NCBI GenBank assembly: GCA_945862165.1
Contig: CAMAXI010000003.1
Coordinates: forward strand, 62,001 to 126,000
Length of the DNA: 64,000 nucleotides
Direction of reading: 5' to 3'
From: Chryseobacterium gleum
Lineage (GTDB): Bacteria > Bacteroidota > Bacteroidia > Flavobacteriales_D > Crocinitomicaceae
Shown here: in pieces, positions 8,891-18,120 of the stretch
Layout: each line of letters begins with the position of its first letter
Position numbering within the stretch: the first letter of the stretch is position 1
The notes under the pieces: generated by a model
Database searches by the model: none
The model's input: only the letters and a program-made list of their open reading frames with translations
What the model was told of the DNA's origin: nothing
Made by a program: the position numbers and the translations under genes

Positions 8891-11066
8891 TTACGACAAT
8901 AAGGTCGTAAAGAATTTTGCCTACGCAACCATCATCTGGGGTATTACCGGAATGGTAGTAGGGTTAATCGTGGCGCTACAATTAGCGTTCCCCGAATTTT
9001 TCAACGATTACCTAGGATTTAGTTTCTTGTCCTTCGGACGTTTAAGACCATTGCATACAAATGCAGTAATTTTCGCATTTGTGGGTAACGGTATTTTCAC
9101 AGGGGTATACTATTCACTTCAACGTTTACTAAAAACACGTATGTGGAGTGACAAGTTAAGTAATATCAACTTCTGGGGTTGGCAGTTTATCATTTTATGT
9201 GCGGTTGCAACACTACCCTTCGGTATTACTTCCGGAAAAGAATATGCGGAATTAGAATGGTGGATTGACATCCTTATCGCTGTTTTATGGGTAGTATTTG
9301 GATTCAATATGTTTGCAACCATCGTTGTGCGTCGTGTAAAACATTTATATGTCGCAATTTGGTTCTTTATCGCTACGTTCGTAACCGTTGCTATCTTACA
9401 CATTTTCAACTCGTTTGAATTACCTGTGTCTTTCTTTAAAAGTTACTCTTGGTATGCAGGCGTACAAGATGCGTTAGTACAATGGTGGTATGGACACAAT
9501 GCGGTTGCATTCTTCTTAACTACACCTTACCTAGGTTTGATGTACTACTTTGTACCTAAAGCAGCAAACAGACCTGTATATTCTTATAGACTTTCTATCA
9601 TCCACTTTTGGGCCTTAATTTTCATCTACATTTGGGCTGGACCACACCATTTATTGTACTCTGCACTTCCAGATTGGGCACAAAGTTTAGGTGTAGTTTT
9701 CTCTGTCATGTTAATCGCACCATCTTGGGGTGGTATGTTAAATGGTTTATTGACCTTACGTGGCGCATGGGATCGTGTTCGTGACGATGTCATGTTGAAA
9801 TTCATGGTGGTTGCCTTAACTTGTTATGGTATGGCTACGTTTGAAGGACCTTTATTATCCTTGAAAAACGTAAACGTAATCTCTCACTTTACCGATTGGA
9901 CCATTGCACACGTGCACGTTGGTGGATTAGGTTGGAACGGGATGTTTACATTCGGTATGTTATACTGGTTGTTCCCAAGAATATTCAAAACAGAATTATA
10001 TTCTAAAAAATTAGCAAACCAACACTTCTGGATTGCAACTTTAGGGATTATTTTATATGCAATTCCAATGTATTATGCAGGATTTGCGCAAGGTCAAATG
10101 TGGCAACAATTTAATCCAGATGGAACATTAACCTACCAAGATTTCTTAGAAACAGTTCAAATCATCAAACCATTCTACATCCTTCGTTCTATTGGTGGTT
10201 TATTATTCATCATTGGTGCTGTAATGATGGCTTTCAACTTAGTAAAAACTGCAAAATCCGGAAAATTGGTGGAAAACGAAGAGGCAGAAGCTACAGTAAC
10301 TAAAGACTTAAAATTAGCTCCAGCTAAAGGAGAATATTGGCACCGTAAAATTGAACGTAAACCTTTCCAAATGATGCTATTAGCAATCTTATTGGTTTCT
10401 ATTGGAGGACTTGTTCAAATTATCCCTACGATGATTGTAAAAAGCAACATTCCTACCATTGCAAGTGTAAAACCATACACACCACTTGAATTAGAAGGTC
10501 GCGACTTATACATCCGGGAAGGTTGTTACAATTGTCACTCGCAACTTATTCGTCCATTACGTTTCGAAACAGCGCGTTTTGGAGAATACTCGAAAGCAGG
10601 GGAATTTGTTTACGACCATCCATTCCAATGGGGTTCCAAACGTACTGGTCCGGATTTAGCGCGTGAAGGTGGGAACATTAAAATCAAAAAATCCAACTTC
10701 TGGCACTACCAACACATGATTCGTCCAAAAGATGTATCCAAAGGTTCAATCATGCCTGCCTATGTTTGGTTGAAAGACAATGACTTAACGACTGATCTAA
10801 TTGTCAAAAAAATCAATGCAATGCGCACACTTGGTGTACCTTATGCAAAAGGATACGAAAACGTTGCACTGAAAGACCTTCAAAAACAAGCAAATGAAAT
10901 CGCTACAGATATCATCAATAACCAACCTGCGCAAATTTTGAAAACAGTCAATGTTAAAGCAGAAATTGCAAAATTGGAGAAAAAAGAAATCGTTGCATTG
11001 ATCGCATACTTACAGCGTTTAGGAAAAGATGCAATGTCTACGACTACAGTTACAAACTATAAATAA
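8871..11066 (+). CDS. ccoNO: cbb3 cytochrome oxidase, fused subunits I and II
   Basis: 731-aa fusion of the catalytic subunit CcoN and the monoheme subunit CcoO, a recognised Bacteroidota arrangement. In the CcoN part, likely heme b, heme b3 and CuB ligands are H62, H209, H259, H260, H347 and H349, in the contexts LHTNAVIF, WYGHNAV, GPHH and HVHVGG. After a linker at about residues 465-490 and one more membrane helix, the CcoO part has the heme c motif C552-x-x-C555-H556 and a later IMPAY segment carrying the Met ligand. The enzyme reduces oxygen with high affinity and pumps protons in the inner membrane. Confidence 0.96.
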   Translation: MEVQKFSYDNKVVKNFAYATIIWGITGMVVGLIVALQLAFPEFFNDYLGFSFLSFGRLRPLHTNAVIFAFVGNGIFTGVYYSLQRLLKTRMWSDKLSNINFWGWQFIILCAVATLPFGITSGKEYAELEWWIDILIAVLWVVFGFNMFATIVVRRVKHLYVAIWFFIATFVTVAILHIFNSFELPVSFFKSYSWYAGVQDALVQWWYGHNAVAFFLTTPYLGLMYYFVPKAANRPVYSYRLSIIHFWALIFIYIWAGPHHLLYSALPDWAQSLGVVFSVMLIAPSWGGMLNGLLTLRGAWDRVRDDVMLKFMVVALTCYGMATFEGPLLSLKNVNVISHFTDWTIAHVHVGGLGWNGMFTFGMLYWLFPRIFKTELYSKKLANQHFWIATLGIILYAIPMYYAGFAQGQMWQQFNPDGTLTYQDFLETVQIIKPFYILRSIGGLLFIIGAVMMAFNLVKTAKSGKLVENEEAEATVTKDLKLAPAKGEYWHRKIERKPFQMMLLAILLVSIGGLVQIIPTMIVKSNIPTIASVKPYTPLELEGRDLYIREGCYNCHSQLIRPLRFETARFGEYSKAGEFVYDHPFQWGSKRTGPDLAREGGNIKIKKSNFWHYQHMIRPKDVSKGSIMPAYVWLKDNDLTTDLIVKKINAMRTLGVPYAKGYENVALKDLQKQANEIATDIINNQPAQILKTVNVKAEIAKLEKKEIVALIAYLQRLGKDAMSTTTVTNYK

Positions 11067-11074
11067 GAAAAACA

Positions 11075-11278
11075 ATGTTACGATTCATAAAACATAATTT
11101 AACGAGTATCGATGGGGTTTCCATCTACCCTATCATCTCACTACTCATTTTCTTTCTCTTTTTTGCTTTTATGCTCACCTACGTGATTCGCATGAAGAAA
11201 AAAGAAGTAAATGAATTGAGCAACATCCCTTTTGAAACAAATACAGAGGGAGAAATTCAAAATGAAGTAGGATTTTAA
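11075..11278 (+). CDS. ccoQ: CcoQ/FixQ-like small subunit
   Basis: 67-aa protein with one membrane helix (about residues 18-38) followed by a short charged tail. CcoQ is thought to stabilise the cbb3 complex. Identification rests on size, topology and its place between ccoNO and ccoP, 8 nt after the former and 11 nt before the latter. Sequence conservation in this family is weak. Confidence 0.75.
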   Translation: MLRFIKHNLTSIDGVSIYPIISLLIFFLFFAFMLTYVIRMKKKEVNELSNIPFETNTEGEIQNEVGF

Positions 11279-11289
11279 AAGATAGAACG

Positions 11290-12705
11290 ATGAAAAAGTT
11301 ATTCAAACAGACTGTAGCGCTTTTTTCTTTTACTATGTTGATAGTAACTGCAAATGCGCAAGACGGTCAAGCGCTTTTCAAAGCAAAATGTAATACCTGT
11401 CACTTACTTGACAAGGCTTCTACAGGACCTATGTTAAAAGGAGTAAAACAAAAATGGACCGATGCAGGTGAGGGAGAACTGTTAATGGATTGGGTCAGCA
11501 ATTCTACAGGACTAATCGCTTCTGGTAAAAGTAAAATGGCGGAAGCTATCAAAGGATTCAGTCCAATGGAAATGCCTGGACAACAAATCACAAAAGAGGA
11601 ATTAGACGCTATACTAACGTTTGTAGATAATCCTCCAGTCGCAGATACACCAACGGAAACAGCAACTGGTACTTCTGGAGTTACAACTGAAATTGTCTAC
11701 AAACCAAACTACAAAGAAAACTTAAACACTTTTTATTGGTTACTCGTTTCCATTGTAATTATGCTAATAGTCATCTTTATTTTATCGTCTTCCATTATCA
11801 ACTTAGTAAAATCGGATTATTTTACCAATAAAATAGCGGAAAAGAAAAACAAAGAAAATGGAAACATCTTCAAAGCATTAATCCTAATTCTTACGTTTGG
11901 GTTAATGGCTTCGGGAAATTCAACACTGGCAATGTCGATCCCTGAACCTTCATTAGAACCGCAACCTTGGATACTTATTGAAAATGCGGATATTTATTTC
12001 TTAATTGCAATCAATGTAGTATTGGTACTAGTAATTATCTATTTGCAATCGCAATTCAAACGTCTTTTAGCACTTGTTTATGAGCGTAAACGTAAAGAAA
12101 AAGAGGTAAAAGCATTAAAAAAATTAAATCAAGTACTTACAGATGTGGTTCCTATCGAAGAAGAACATACGATTTTAATGCACCACGAATACGATGGAAT
12201 CCGCGAATTGGATAATAACCTTCCACCATGGTGGGTTTGGGGATTTGTTTTAACCATTATTACGGGTATAATCTATTTATTCTATTACCATGTATTTGGT
12301 GGAGATCTTCAATACCAAGCGTATGATAAAGAAATGAAAAAAGCAGAAACGGAAGTGAAAGCCTATTTATCTAAAATGTCCATGAATGTGGATGAGACTA
12401 CAGCAACACTCATGAAAGATGCTGGAGATTTAAGCAAAGGAAAAGCATTGTTTGAAACAAACTGTGTTACTTGCCATAACTCTAAAGGAGAAGGTAATAT
12501 CGGTCCAAACTTAACGGATAAAAATTGGATATACGGATTTGACATTAAAGATGTATTTAAAACCGTGAAAAATGGTACTCCTAACGGTATGCCTGAACAC
12601 AATTCTAAATTCAATCCAGTACAAATACAACAAGTAGCTTCTTTTGTATTGTCTTTACCAGATACTAAAGGAAAAGCAGCGCAAGGAGAAATTTCGGAAA
12701 AATAA
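11290..12705 (+). CDS. ccoP: cbb3 oxidase subunit III with extra N-terminal cytochrome c
   Basis: 471-aa electron-entry subunit. After a signal peptide (to about residue 24) there is a heme c domain with C34-x-x-C37-H38. Then come a membrane helix (about 148-170), a second hydrophobic region (about 200-255), the CcoP N-terminal-domain helix near residue 315 (WWVWGFVLTI), and a C-terminal heme c domain with C392-x-x-C395-H396. Classical CcoP has two adjacent heme domains at the C-terminus. Here they are separated by the membrane part, so one precedes it. Function as the cytochrome subunit is secure from context. Confidence 0.9.
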   Translation: MKKLFKQTVALFSFTMLIVTANAQDGQALFKAKCNTCHLLDKASTGPMLKGVKQKWTDAGEGELLMDWVSNSTGLIASGKSKMAEAIKGFSPMEMPGQQITKEELDAILTFVDNPPVADTPTETATGTSGVTTEIVYKPNYKENLNTFYWLLVSIVIMLIVIFILSSSIINLVKSDYFTNKIAEKKNKENGNIFKALILILTFGLMASGNSTLAMSIPEPSLEPQPWILIENADIYFLIAINVVLVLVIIYLQSQFKRLLALVYERKRKEKEVKALKKLNQVLTDVVPIEEEHTILMHHEYDGIRELDNNLPPWWVWGFVLTIITGIIYLFYYHVFGGDLQYQAYDKEMKKAETEVKAYLSKMSMNVDETTATLMKDAGDLSKGKALFETNCVTCHNSKGEGNIGPNLTDKNWIYGFDIKDVFKTVKNGTPNGMPEHNSKFNPVQIQQVASFVLSLPDTKGKAAQGEISEK

Positions 12706-12813
12706 ATCAATGAAGATTTAGTTATATCTTCCTCCCTTGAGAAGAGAAAGTTCTACTTTCGAAGAACGAACGATAGAGCTGTGAGGATTGAGGAGGGTGA
12801 CTGTCAATTTCTA

Positions 12814-12843
12814 TCACCTCCCTTAATCCCTCCTCAAGGAGGG
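12814..12843. repeat. Dispersed CCTCCCTTAATCCC repeat, copy 2
   Basis: Exact repeat of the 30 bases at 4301-4330, located in the 154-nt ccoP-ccoG gap. A partial inverted counterpart (GATTGAGGAGGGTGA) lies just upstream at about 12786-12800, so the gap could fold into a longer structure. Confidence 0.7.
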
Positions 12844-12859
12844 AAAAAACCATAACAAA

Positions 12860-14257
12860 ATGGAAGACGCAGAAGGTACATTTAGAGATTCAGTGGCAAC
12901 CATTGATGAAAAAGGGAAGCGCATTTGGATTTTCCCGAAAAGACCTAAAGGGAAATTTTATAATTATAGAAAGATAACGAGTTATTTATTATTACTCGTA
13001 TTATTTACCCTACCTCATATCAAACTGAATGGAGAACCATTTTTCTTACTCAATGTTTTAGAGCGAAAATTCATTCTTTTTGGTAAAATTTTCTGGCCAC
13101 AAGACTTTTACCTTTTTGCAATCGCAACCATATTAGGTGTTGTTGGAATTATATTATTTACAATAATTTTTGGACGCATTTTCTGTGGCTGGGTATGTCC
13201 ACAAACCATTTTCATGGAGATGATTTTTAGACGCATCGAGTATTGGATAGAAGGCGATTATACCCACCAACGTAAATTAGCCGCTGCACCTTGGACACGC
13301 GGAAAAATAGCTAAACGCACCTTAAAACATGCTATCTTTTGGGGTATCTCTTTTCTGATTGCGAATACATTTCTTGCCTATATCATCAGCGCAGATACGC
13401 TTTGGAATATTCAAACAGGAAAATTCTCCGAACATGTAGGTGGATTTATCGGAATTGCGGTTTTTACTACGGTATTTTATTTTGTTTTCTCCAGATTAAG
13501 AGAACAAGTATGTACAACCATTTGTCCGTATGGAAGACTCCAAGGAGTACTTCTTGACCCAAATACGATGGTAGTTGCATACGACCATAAACGCGGGGAA
13601 GACCGAGCAAAAATAAAAAAAGGAGAAGACAGAAAAGTCGCAGGAAAAGGAGATTGTATCGATTGTAAATTATGTGTACATGTATGCCCTACGGGTATCG
13701 ATATTCGAAATGGTACACAATTAGAATGTGTCAATTGTACTGCCTGCATCGACGAATGCGACACCATCATGGAAAGCGTAGGACAACCGAAAGGGTTGAT
13801 TCGTTTTGTTTCTGAAAATGGCATCAAAAATGGAACCCGCTTTGAATGGACAAAACGTGTGAAAGCATATACTGCATTACTAATACTAATTTTAGGCGTT
13901 TTTGTTACCTTGTTACTCACCAGAAAAGATTTTCAATCAACTATTTTTAGACAACGTGGGACAACATACCAAACTAATAATTCTGGCTATATCAGCAATA
14001 TTTTTGAAATGAACCTTTCCAATAAAACACGGAAAAATTATAAAATCAATTTAAAATTAGACGATAACATCGGTAAAATAGAGTTAGTGGTCCATAATCT
14101 TCATTTAAAAAAAGAAGCACATTTAAAAGATCGATTTATTGTCAAATACCCATATGGGGCAATGGAAAACGGAAAAAAAATAAGCACAATTATAATTTTA
14201 GGAAACGGGAAAGAAATTCAACGCGTCAAAGTGAAATTTCTAGGACCATTAATGTAG
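12860..14257 (+). CDS. ccoG: cbb3 oxidase accessory ferredoxin-like protein CcoG
   Basis: 465-aa membrane protein for cbb3 oxidase copper handling; CcoG reduces copper during CuB assembly. Several membrane helices surround a CGWVCPQ motif. Two 4Fe-4S clusters follow, shown by CIDCKLCVHVCP and CVNCTACIDECD. The C-terminal 130 residues form the beta-rich domain characteristic of the family. It lies downstream of ccoP and upstream of ccoH, the standard order. Confidence 0.93.
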   Translation: MEDAEGTFRDSVATIDEKGKRIWIFPKRPKGKFYNYRKITSYLLLLVLFTLPHIKLNGEPFFLLNVLERKFILFGKIFWPQDFYLFAIATILGVVGIILFTIIFGRIFCGWVCPQTIFMEMIFRRIEYWIEGDYTHQRKLAAAPWTRGKIAKRTLKHAIFWGISFLIANTFLAYIISADTLWNIQTGKFSEHVGGFIGIAVFTTVFYFVFSRLREQVCTTICPYGRLQGVLLDPNTMVVAYDHKRGEDRAKIKKGEDRKVAGKGDCIDCKLCVHVCPTGIDIRNGTQLECVNCTACIDECDTIMESVGQPKGLIRFVSENGIKNGTRFEWTKRVKAYTALLILILGVFVTLLLTRKDFQSTIFRQRGTTYQTNNSGYISNIFEMNLSNKTRKNYKINLKLDDNIGKIELVVHNLHLKKEAHLKDRFIVKYPYGAMENGKKISTIIILGNGKEIQRVKVKFLGPLM

Positions 14258-14359
14258 AAAAGAAGAAAGACATCAAGACAAAAGAACAAAGAAATTACTA
14301 ATCCGACTAATGATAAAAGTCTTTTATCTTTTATCTATAAGTCTTTTATCTTATAAAAA

Positions 14360-14785
14360 ATGAATTGGGGAAAAGGAATTATCATTTTTATGGCATCTTT
14401 TATGACTTTCATCCTATGGATGGTTTTCACGCTAATGTCAAAAAATACGGATTTAGAAAGCGAAGACTACTACAAAAAAGAAATCGCCTACGAACAAGAA
14501 ATTCAAGCACAACGCAATGCGAATAATGCAAAAGAAAAAGTGAAAGTTTCAGAGAACAAAGACTTTATTATACTTCAGTTTCCTTTGGCAGAAAAAATCG
14601 ATACGGTGTCTGTTGAATTCTTCAAACCAAACGATAAAAACGGAGATAAACTTTTTGCTGAAGTTGGCACAAAAACAATGATGGTAGAAAAGAAAAAATT
14701 ACAAAAAGGGGTATACCTCATCAACATTCATTATCAAATAGAAAACAAAAAGTTCCTTCAAAAAGAGGATATCATGCTTAAATAA
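14360..14785 (+). CDS. ccoH: FixH/CcoH family assembly protein
   Basis: 141-aa protein with one N-terminal membrane anchor (about residues 7-26) and a periplasmic beta-rich domain. It matches FixH by topology and by the DLESEDYYKKEIAYEQEI segment that follows the helix. CcoH helps assemble and stabilise the cbb3 complex. It starts 102 nt after ccoG; that gap holds two near-copies of AAGTCTTTTATCTT. Confidence 0.85.
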   Translation: MNWGKGIIIFMASFMTFILWMVFTLMSKNTDLESEDYYKKEIAYEQEIQAQRNANNAKEKVKVSENKDFIILQFPLAEKIDTVSVEFFKPNDKNGDKLFAEVGTKTMMVEKKKLQKGVYLINIHYQIENKKFLQKEDIMLK

Positions 14786-14791
14786 TAAACC

Positions 14792-15538
14792 ATGGAGACG
14801 ATTTTCATACCCGCTTTTATTTTAGGTGTCATCTCAAACCTTCATTGTTTAGGAATGTGCGGACCAATTGCTTTAGCAATACCCTTGAATCGTTCTTCCA
14901 AATCTGCAATGCTATTTGGTATCCTGCAATACCATCTAGGTAGGGTTTTAGTTTATGCAATCCTTGGATACATCGTAGGATATATTGGAATGGGTATTAA
15001 ATTATTCGGAGTTCTACAAGCAATAAGTATCATCGCTGGAATAGGTATTATTATTTACGCTTGGAGAAAACATCTAAACTTTATTAAAATTCCTTTAAAT
15101 GTCCCCCTGAGCCTGTCGAAGGGTCACTTCCTCTCTCAATCCATGGGTAAAATCATGCGTTCGGAAAGTCCTGTAAAATTGTTCTTACTAGGTGTTTTAA
15201 ACGGACTACTCCCTTGTGGCATGGTATATACTGCATTAATCACTGCAGTTGTACTAGGTACTCCAATCCTATCTGCTACGAGTATGCTTGCTTTTGGCTT
15301 AGGAACTCTCCCTGGATTGGTGGCCTTCAGTCTTTTCGCACAACAACTTGGAAATCCTATACGAAGTAAAATTAATCGCTACTTGCCTTACCTCATTACC
15401 GTGGTTGGACTTCTAATTATTCTTCGCGGCATGAACTTAAACATTCCATACATAAGTCCTAAAGTATCTTTCTCCGAAGAGAAAAAAGAAGTGGTCATGG
15501 ATTGTTGCCATAAGAACACGAAGTGCGAGAAGAAGTGA
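14792..15538 (+). CDS. SafE/TauE-like (DsbD-type) membrane protein of cbb3 cluster
   Basis: 248-aa protein with about six membrane helices. Two conserved half-repeats carry NLHCLGMCGP near the N-terminus and LLPCGMVYTAL in the middle, as in the family often annotated sulfite exporter TauE/SafE or cytochrome biogenesis protein in cbb3 clusters. Copper or thiol traffic for oxidase assembly is the likely role (inference). Residues 105-111 are encoded by an inserted CCTGAG-type repeat, which gives PLSLSKG between two helices. It starts 6 nt after ccoH. Confidence 0.82.
   Translation: METIFIPAFILGVISNLHCLGMCGPIALAIPLNRSSKSAMLFGILQYHLGRVLVYAILGYIVGYIGMGIKLFGVLQAISIIAGIGIIIYAWRKHLNFIKIPLNVPLSLSKGHFLSQSMGKIMRSESPVKLFLLGVLNGLLPCGMVYTALITAVVLGTPILSATSMLAFGLGTLPGLVAFSLFAQQLGNPIRSKINRYLPYLITVVGLLIILRGMNLNIPYISPKVSFSEEKKEVVMDCCHKNTKCEKK
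15105..15123. repeat. REP-like CCTGAG...TCGAAGGG element inside a CDS
   Basis: CCCTGAGCCTGTCGAAGGG, an imperfect palindrome, read in frame within the SafE/TauE-like gene. It is one of at least seven copies in the window. Confidence 0.75.
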
Positions 15539-15590
15539 CGAAAGAATAGTGACGAGCGAAGTTCCGAAAGCTTTCGATACCCTCAAGGAG

Positions 15591-15659
15591 GTAAATCTGC
15601 TAATCTGAAATCTGCCAATCTGTAATTTCACCCTGAGCTTGTCGAAGGGCTGTAATTTT
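15591..15659. repeat. Composite intergenic repeat (AATCTGCTAAT units plus REP-like core)
   Basis: Runs of AATCTG(C/A)-type units are followed by CCCTGAGCTTGTCGAAGGG at 15631-15649. The same composite order reappears at 25310-25445. It fills the 135-nt convergent gap between the SafE/TauE-like gene and ccoI. Confidence 0.65.
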
Positions 15660-15673
15660 AAATCAACTAATCT

Positions 15674-18067
15674 TCATTTTGGCCCCTGAGGCTCTCGAAG
15701 GGCCTTCCTCATCACCATAAACGTACTCAAAAACACCACCGTAATCGAACTTATCGGCATTAAAATCGCAGCAACTAACGGTGACATCTGACCAGAAATG
15801 GCAATACTTAACCCAACAATATTGTAAGAAACAGAAAAGGCCAAACAAGTTTTCAATACCGTTTTAGCATAACGTGATATTCTTAAAAACTGTGGCAACA
15901 TACGTAAAGTCGATGCTTCCAAAATCGCATCCGAAGAAGGCGTAAAACGAAAAATATCCTCCGAAACCGCAATCCCCACATCCGATTTCCCCAATGCACC
16001 AGCATCATTCAACCCATCCCCAACCATTAATACACAAGCCCGTTCGCTGAGGCTCTCGAAGCGAAGGGCATCAACGTAAGCAGACTTATCCACCGGACTT
16101 TGATGAAATAAGATGTTGGTCCCTATTGGAAAAATTGCTTCTAATGCTTCTTTATCTTTTTCGTTATCTCCAGACAATACATGTAAACGGTAATTCGTCA
16201 AGCCTTTTATCATTGCTGCTATACCAGGTCTTAATTCGGAATGAAAAATAAATCTTCCATAATAGGTTCCGTTTATCTGTATATGTACCGCTGTTTCATC
16301 CGACAAACCTAAATTTTCAGGTGCATCTGCAAATGCGCGTGATCCCATACGAATTTGAAGACCTTCCACCATTGCTAGCATACCTTTCCCTGAAATTTCC
16401 TCAAACGATGTCATTTCATGCCCATCTAATATCGTTTGGGTTTTTAAGAAAGAAACGATCCCTCTAGAAAGTGGATGCGTAGAAGAATTAGCAACACGCA
16501 AAATACAATTTTTATGAAATTCACTCAATGTATTTCCTTGATATTCTATCCCATCCAATAAACCTGTAGTCAAAGTTCCTGTTTTGTCAAATACAATATC
16601 TGTAACCTCGTTCATCCGCTCAATAACCTTTGCATTTTTCACATACATTCCTTTTCTACCTAAAACACGGATAACATTCCCCAAGGTAAATGGACTGGAT
16701 AGTGCCAAAGCACACGGACATGCAACAATCAATATCGAAACGACAATCTGGGTTATTTTAGAGGAGTCCACAAAAGCCCAAGCTATGCCTGCACCCAAAG
16801 AAATAACTAAAATAATCGCTAAAAAATAATACGAAATTTTGTCTTGTGCCGTTTTTTGATTCTTTCCTTTATCTTCTTTCGAAACTTCATTCCATAACTG
16901 GGTCAATTGGCTACGATTACATGCTTTTAATACGGTAAACTTTGCCCGTTGCCCTATCAATTTTCCTCCAGCGTAAATAAAATCCCCTTTTTTCTTAGTT
17001 ACTGGAACCGATTCACCGGTAACAAAACTATAATCAATACGCGCTTCTTCTGATATCAATGCACAATCACAGGGAATCACTTCTTCGTTTCGAACGAATA
17101 TGACATCTTGTTCTTTAAGCACCTCTATTTCTACAATTTCTTCGGTATTTCCAGTTAATTTTGTAATCGCAACTGGAAAATAAGAAGTATAATCACGTTC
17201 AAAAGATAATGTCTTATAGGTTTTGTTCTGAAACCATTTTCCAATCAACAACCAGAAAATAAAGGTTGCAAATGAATCCATATATCCCGGTCCTTCACCT
17301 GTAAAAATGGAATAAGAACTTTGACCATATAAGGCAATAATCCCAATCGTTATCGGAACGTCTAAATTCAAACTTTTAGCTCGCAAAGCCTTATAAGCAG
17401 AAACAAAATATTCACTTGCGGAATAAAAAAGTACAGGTAAAGAAACAATAAATGAAAGGTAAGAAGTAAAATTTCGCATCTTCGAATTCATATCCTCAAT
17501 CCCTAAATACTCTGGAAAACTCCAAAGCATGATACTTCCGAACGCAAAACCTGCAATTCCTAACTTATATAAAAATTGTTTGTCCAACTTCTTCTCCGAA
17601 TCTTTTCGATTACCAAAATTTGGCGCATAACCAATTTTATCCAATAAACTTGCTAAACCAGATAGTTTTAATTTAGAGGAATCAAAATTTATAACTGCTT
17701 CACGCTTCGTGAAATTCACCTGACAACTTAATATAGCCTGTTCGATTTTAGAAATGTTTTCTAATAAATAAATACAGGATGAACAATGGATAGCAGGCAA
17801 AAACAAGGTAATTCGTTCTAAATTGCCTTCCTTAAATTGAATATATTTAGCATGAATGGATTCTAACTCCAAAAACGCATACTTATTCTCCGAATTTGCG
17901 GAAGGCTTAACCCCTGGTTTTTGCTCCAAAGAATAATAGGCATCCATATTATTGTCATGCAAAATCTGATATACAGTCCTACATGCAGTACAACAAAATT
18001 GCTTCTCCAATAACAAATATCCTTTTCCTATAACATCATCTCCACAATGATAACAAACTTTCCCCAT
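15674..18067 (-). CDS. ccoI: Copper P-type ATPase of the CcoI/FixI type
   Basis: 797-aa P1B-type ATPase exporting copper for cbb3 oxidase assembly. N-terminal Cys pairs (C5, C8 and FCCTAC) precede a heavy-metal-associated domain with C95-SS-C98. The membrane CPC motif (ACPCALALS), phosphorylation motif DKTGTLTTG and hinge GDGLNDAGAL are all intact. The gene is on the opposite strand to the ccoS-ccoH run and converges on it. Two CCTGAG-type repeats lie inside the coding region: one just before the GDGLND hinge and one forming the last residues LREPQGPK. Both keep the frame. Confidence 0.93.
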   Translation of the reverse strand: MGKVCYHCGDDVIGKGYLLLEKQFCCTACRTVYQILHDNNMDAYYSLEQKPGVKPSANSENKYAFLELESIHAKYIQFKEGNLERITLFLPAIHCSSCIYLLENISKIEQAILSCQVNFTKREAVINFDSSKLKLSGLASLLDKIGYAPNFGNRKDSEKKLDKQFLYKLGIAGFAFGSIMLWSFPEYLGIEDMNSKMRNFTSYLSFIVSLPVLFYSASEYFVSAYKALRAKSLNLDVPITIGIIALYGQSSYSIFTGEGPGYMDSFATFIFWLLIGKWFQNKTYKTLSFERDYTSYFPVAITKLTGNTEEIVEIEVLKEQDVIFVRNEEVIPCDCALISEEARIDYSFVTGESVPVTKKKGDFIYAGGKLIGQRAKFTVLKACNRSQLTQLWNEVSKEDKGKNQKTAQDKISYYFLAIILVISLGAGIAWAFVDSSKITQIVVSILIVACPCALALSSPFTLGNVIRVLGRKGMYVKNAKVIERMNEVTDIVFDKTGTLTTGLLDGIEYQGNTLSEFHKNCILRVANSSTHPLSRGIVSFLKTQTILDGHEMTSFEEISGKGMLAMVEGLQIRMGSRAFADAPENLGLSDETAVHIQINGTYYGRFIFHSELRPGIAAMIKGLTNYRLHVLSGDNEKDKEALEAIFPIGTNILFHQSPVDKSAYVDALRFESLSERACVLMVGDGLNDAGALGKSDVGIAVSEDIFRFTPSSDAILEASTLRMLPQFLRISRYAKTVLKTCLAFSVSYNIVGLSIAISGQMSPLVAAILMPISSITVVFLSTFMVMRKALREPQGPK
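15684..15702. repeat. REP-like element forming the ccoI C-terminus
   Basis: CCCTGAGGCTCTCGAAGGG sits at the 3' end of ccoI and supplies its last codons. Confidence 0.75.
16043..16068. repeat. Extended REP-like hairpin inside ccoI
   Basis: The core TGAGGCTCTCGAAG is framed by TTCGC and GCGAA, giving a stronger hairpin than the other copies. In frame it encodes RFESLSER, an extra loop upstream of the GDGLND hinge. Confidence 0.7.
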
Positions 18068-18081
18068 AGTTATTTAAGTTA

Positions 18082-18120
18082 GGGTGAATCGCGATTCACC
18101 CGATTTATTCACCCGATTTA
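18082..18120. repeat. 20-bp perfect palindrome plus tandem 13-bp repeat
   Basis: GGGTGAATCGCGATTCACCC (18082-18101) lies between hemN and ccoI. TTCACCCGATTTA occurs twice in tandem (18095-18107 and 18108-18120), and the second copy contains the hemN stop codon. It could be an intercistronic RNA hairpin or an operator. Confidence 0.6.

Noticed and set aside
15105-15123. Attachment site or insertion-sequence scar
   Set aside because: The motif recurs at least seven times without flanking target duplications or a transposase, so it is treated as a REP-like repeat.
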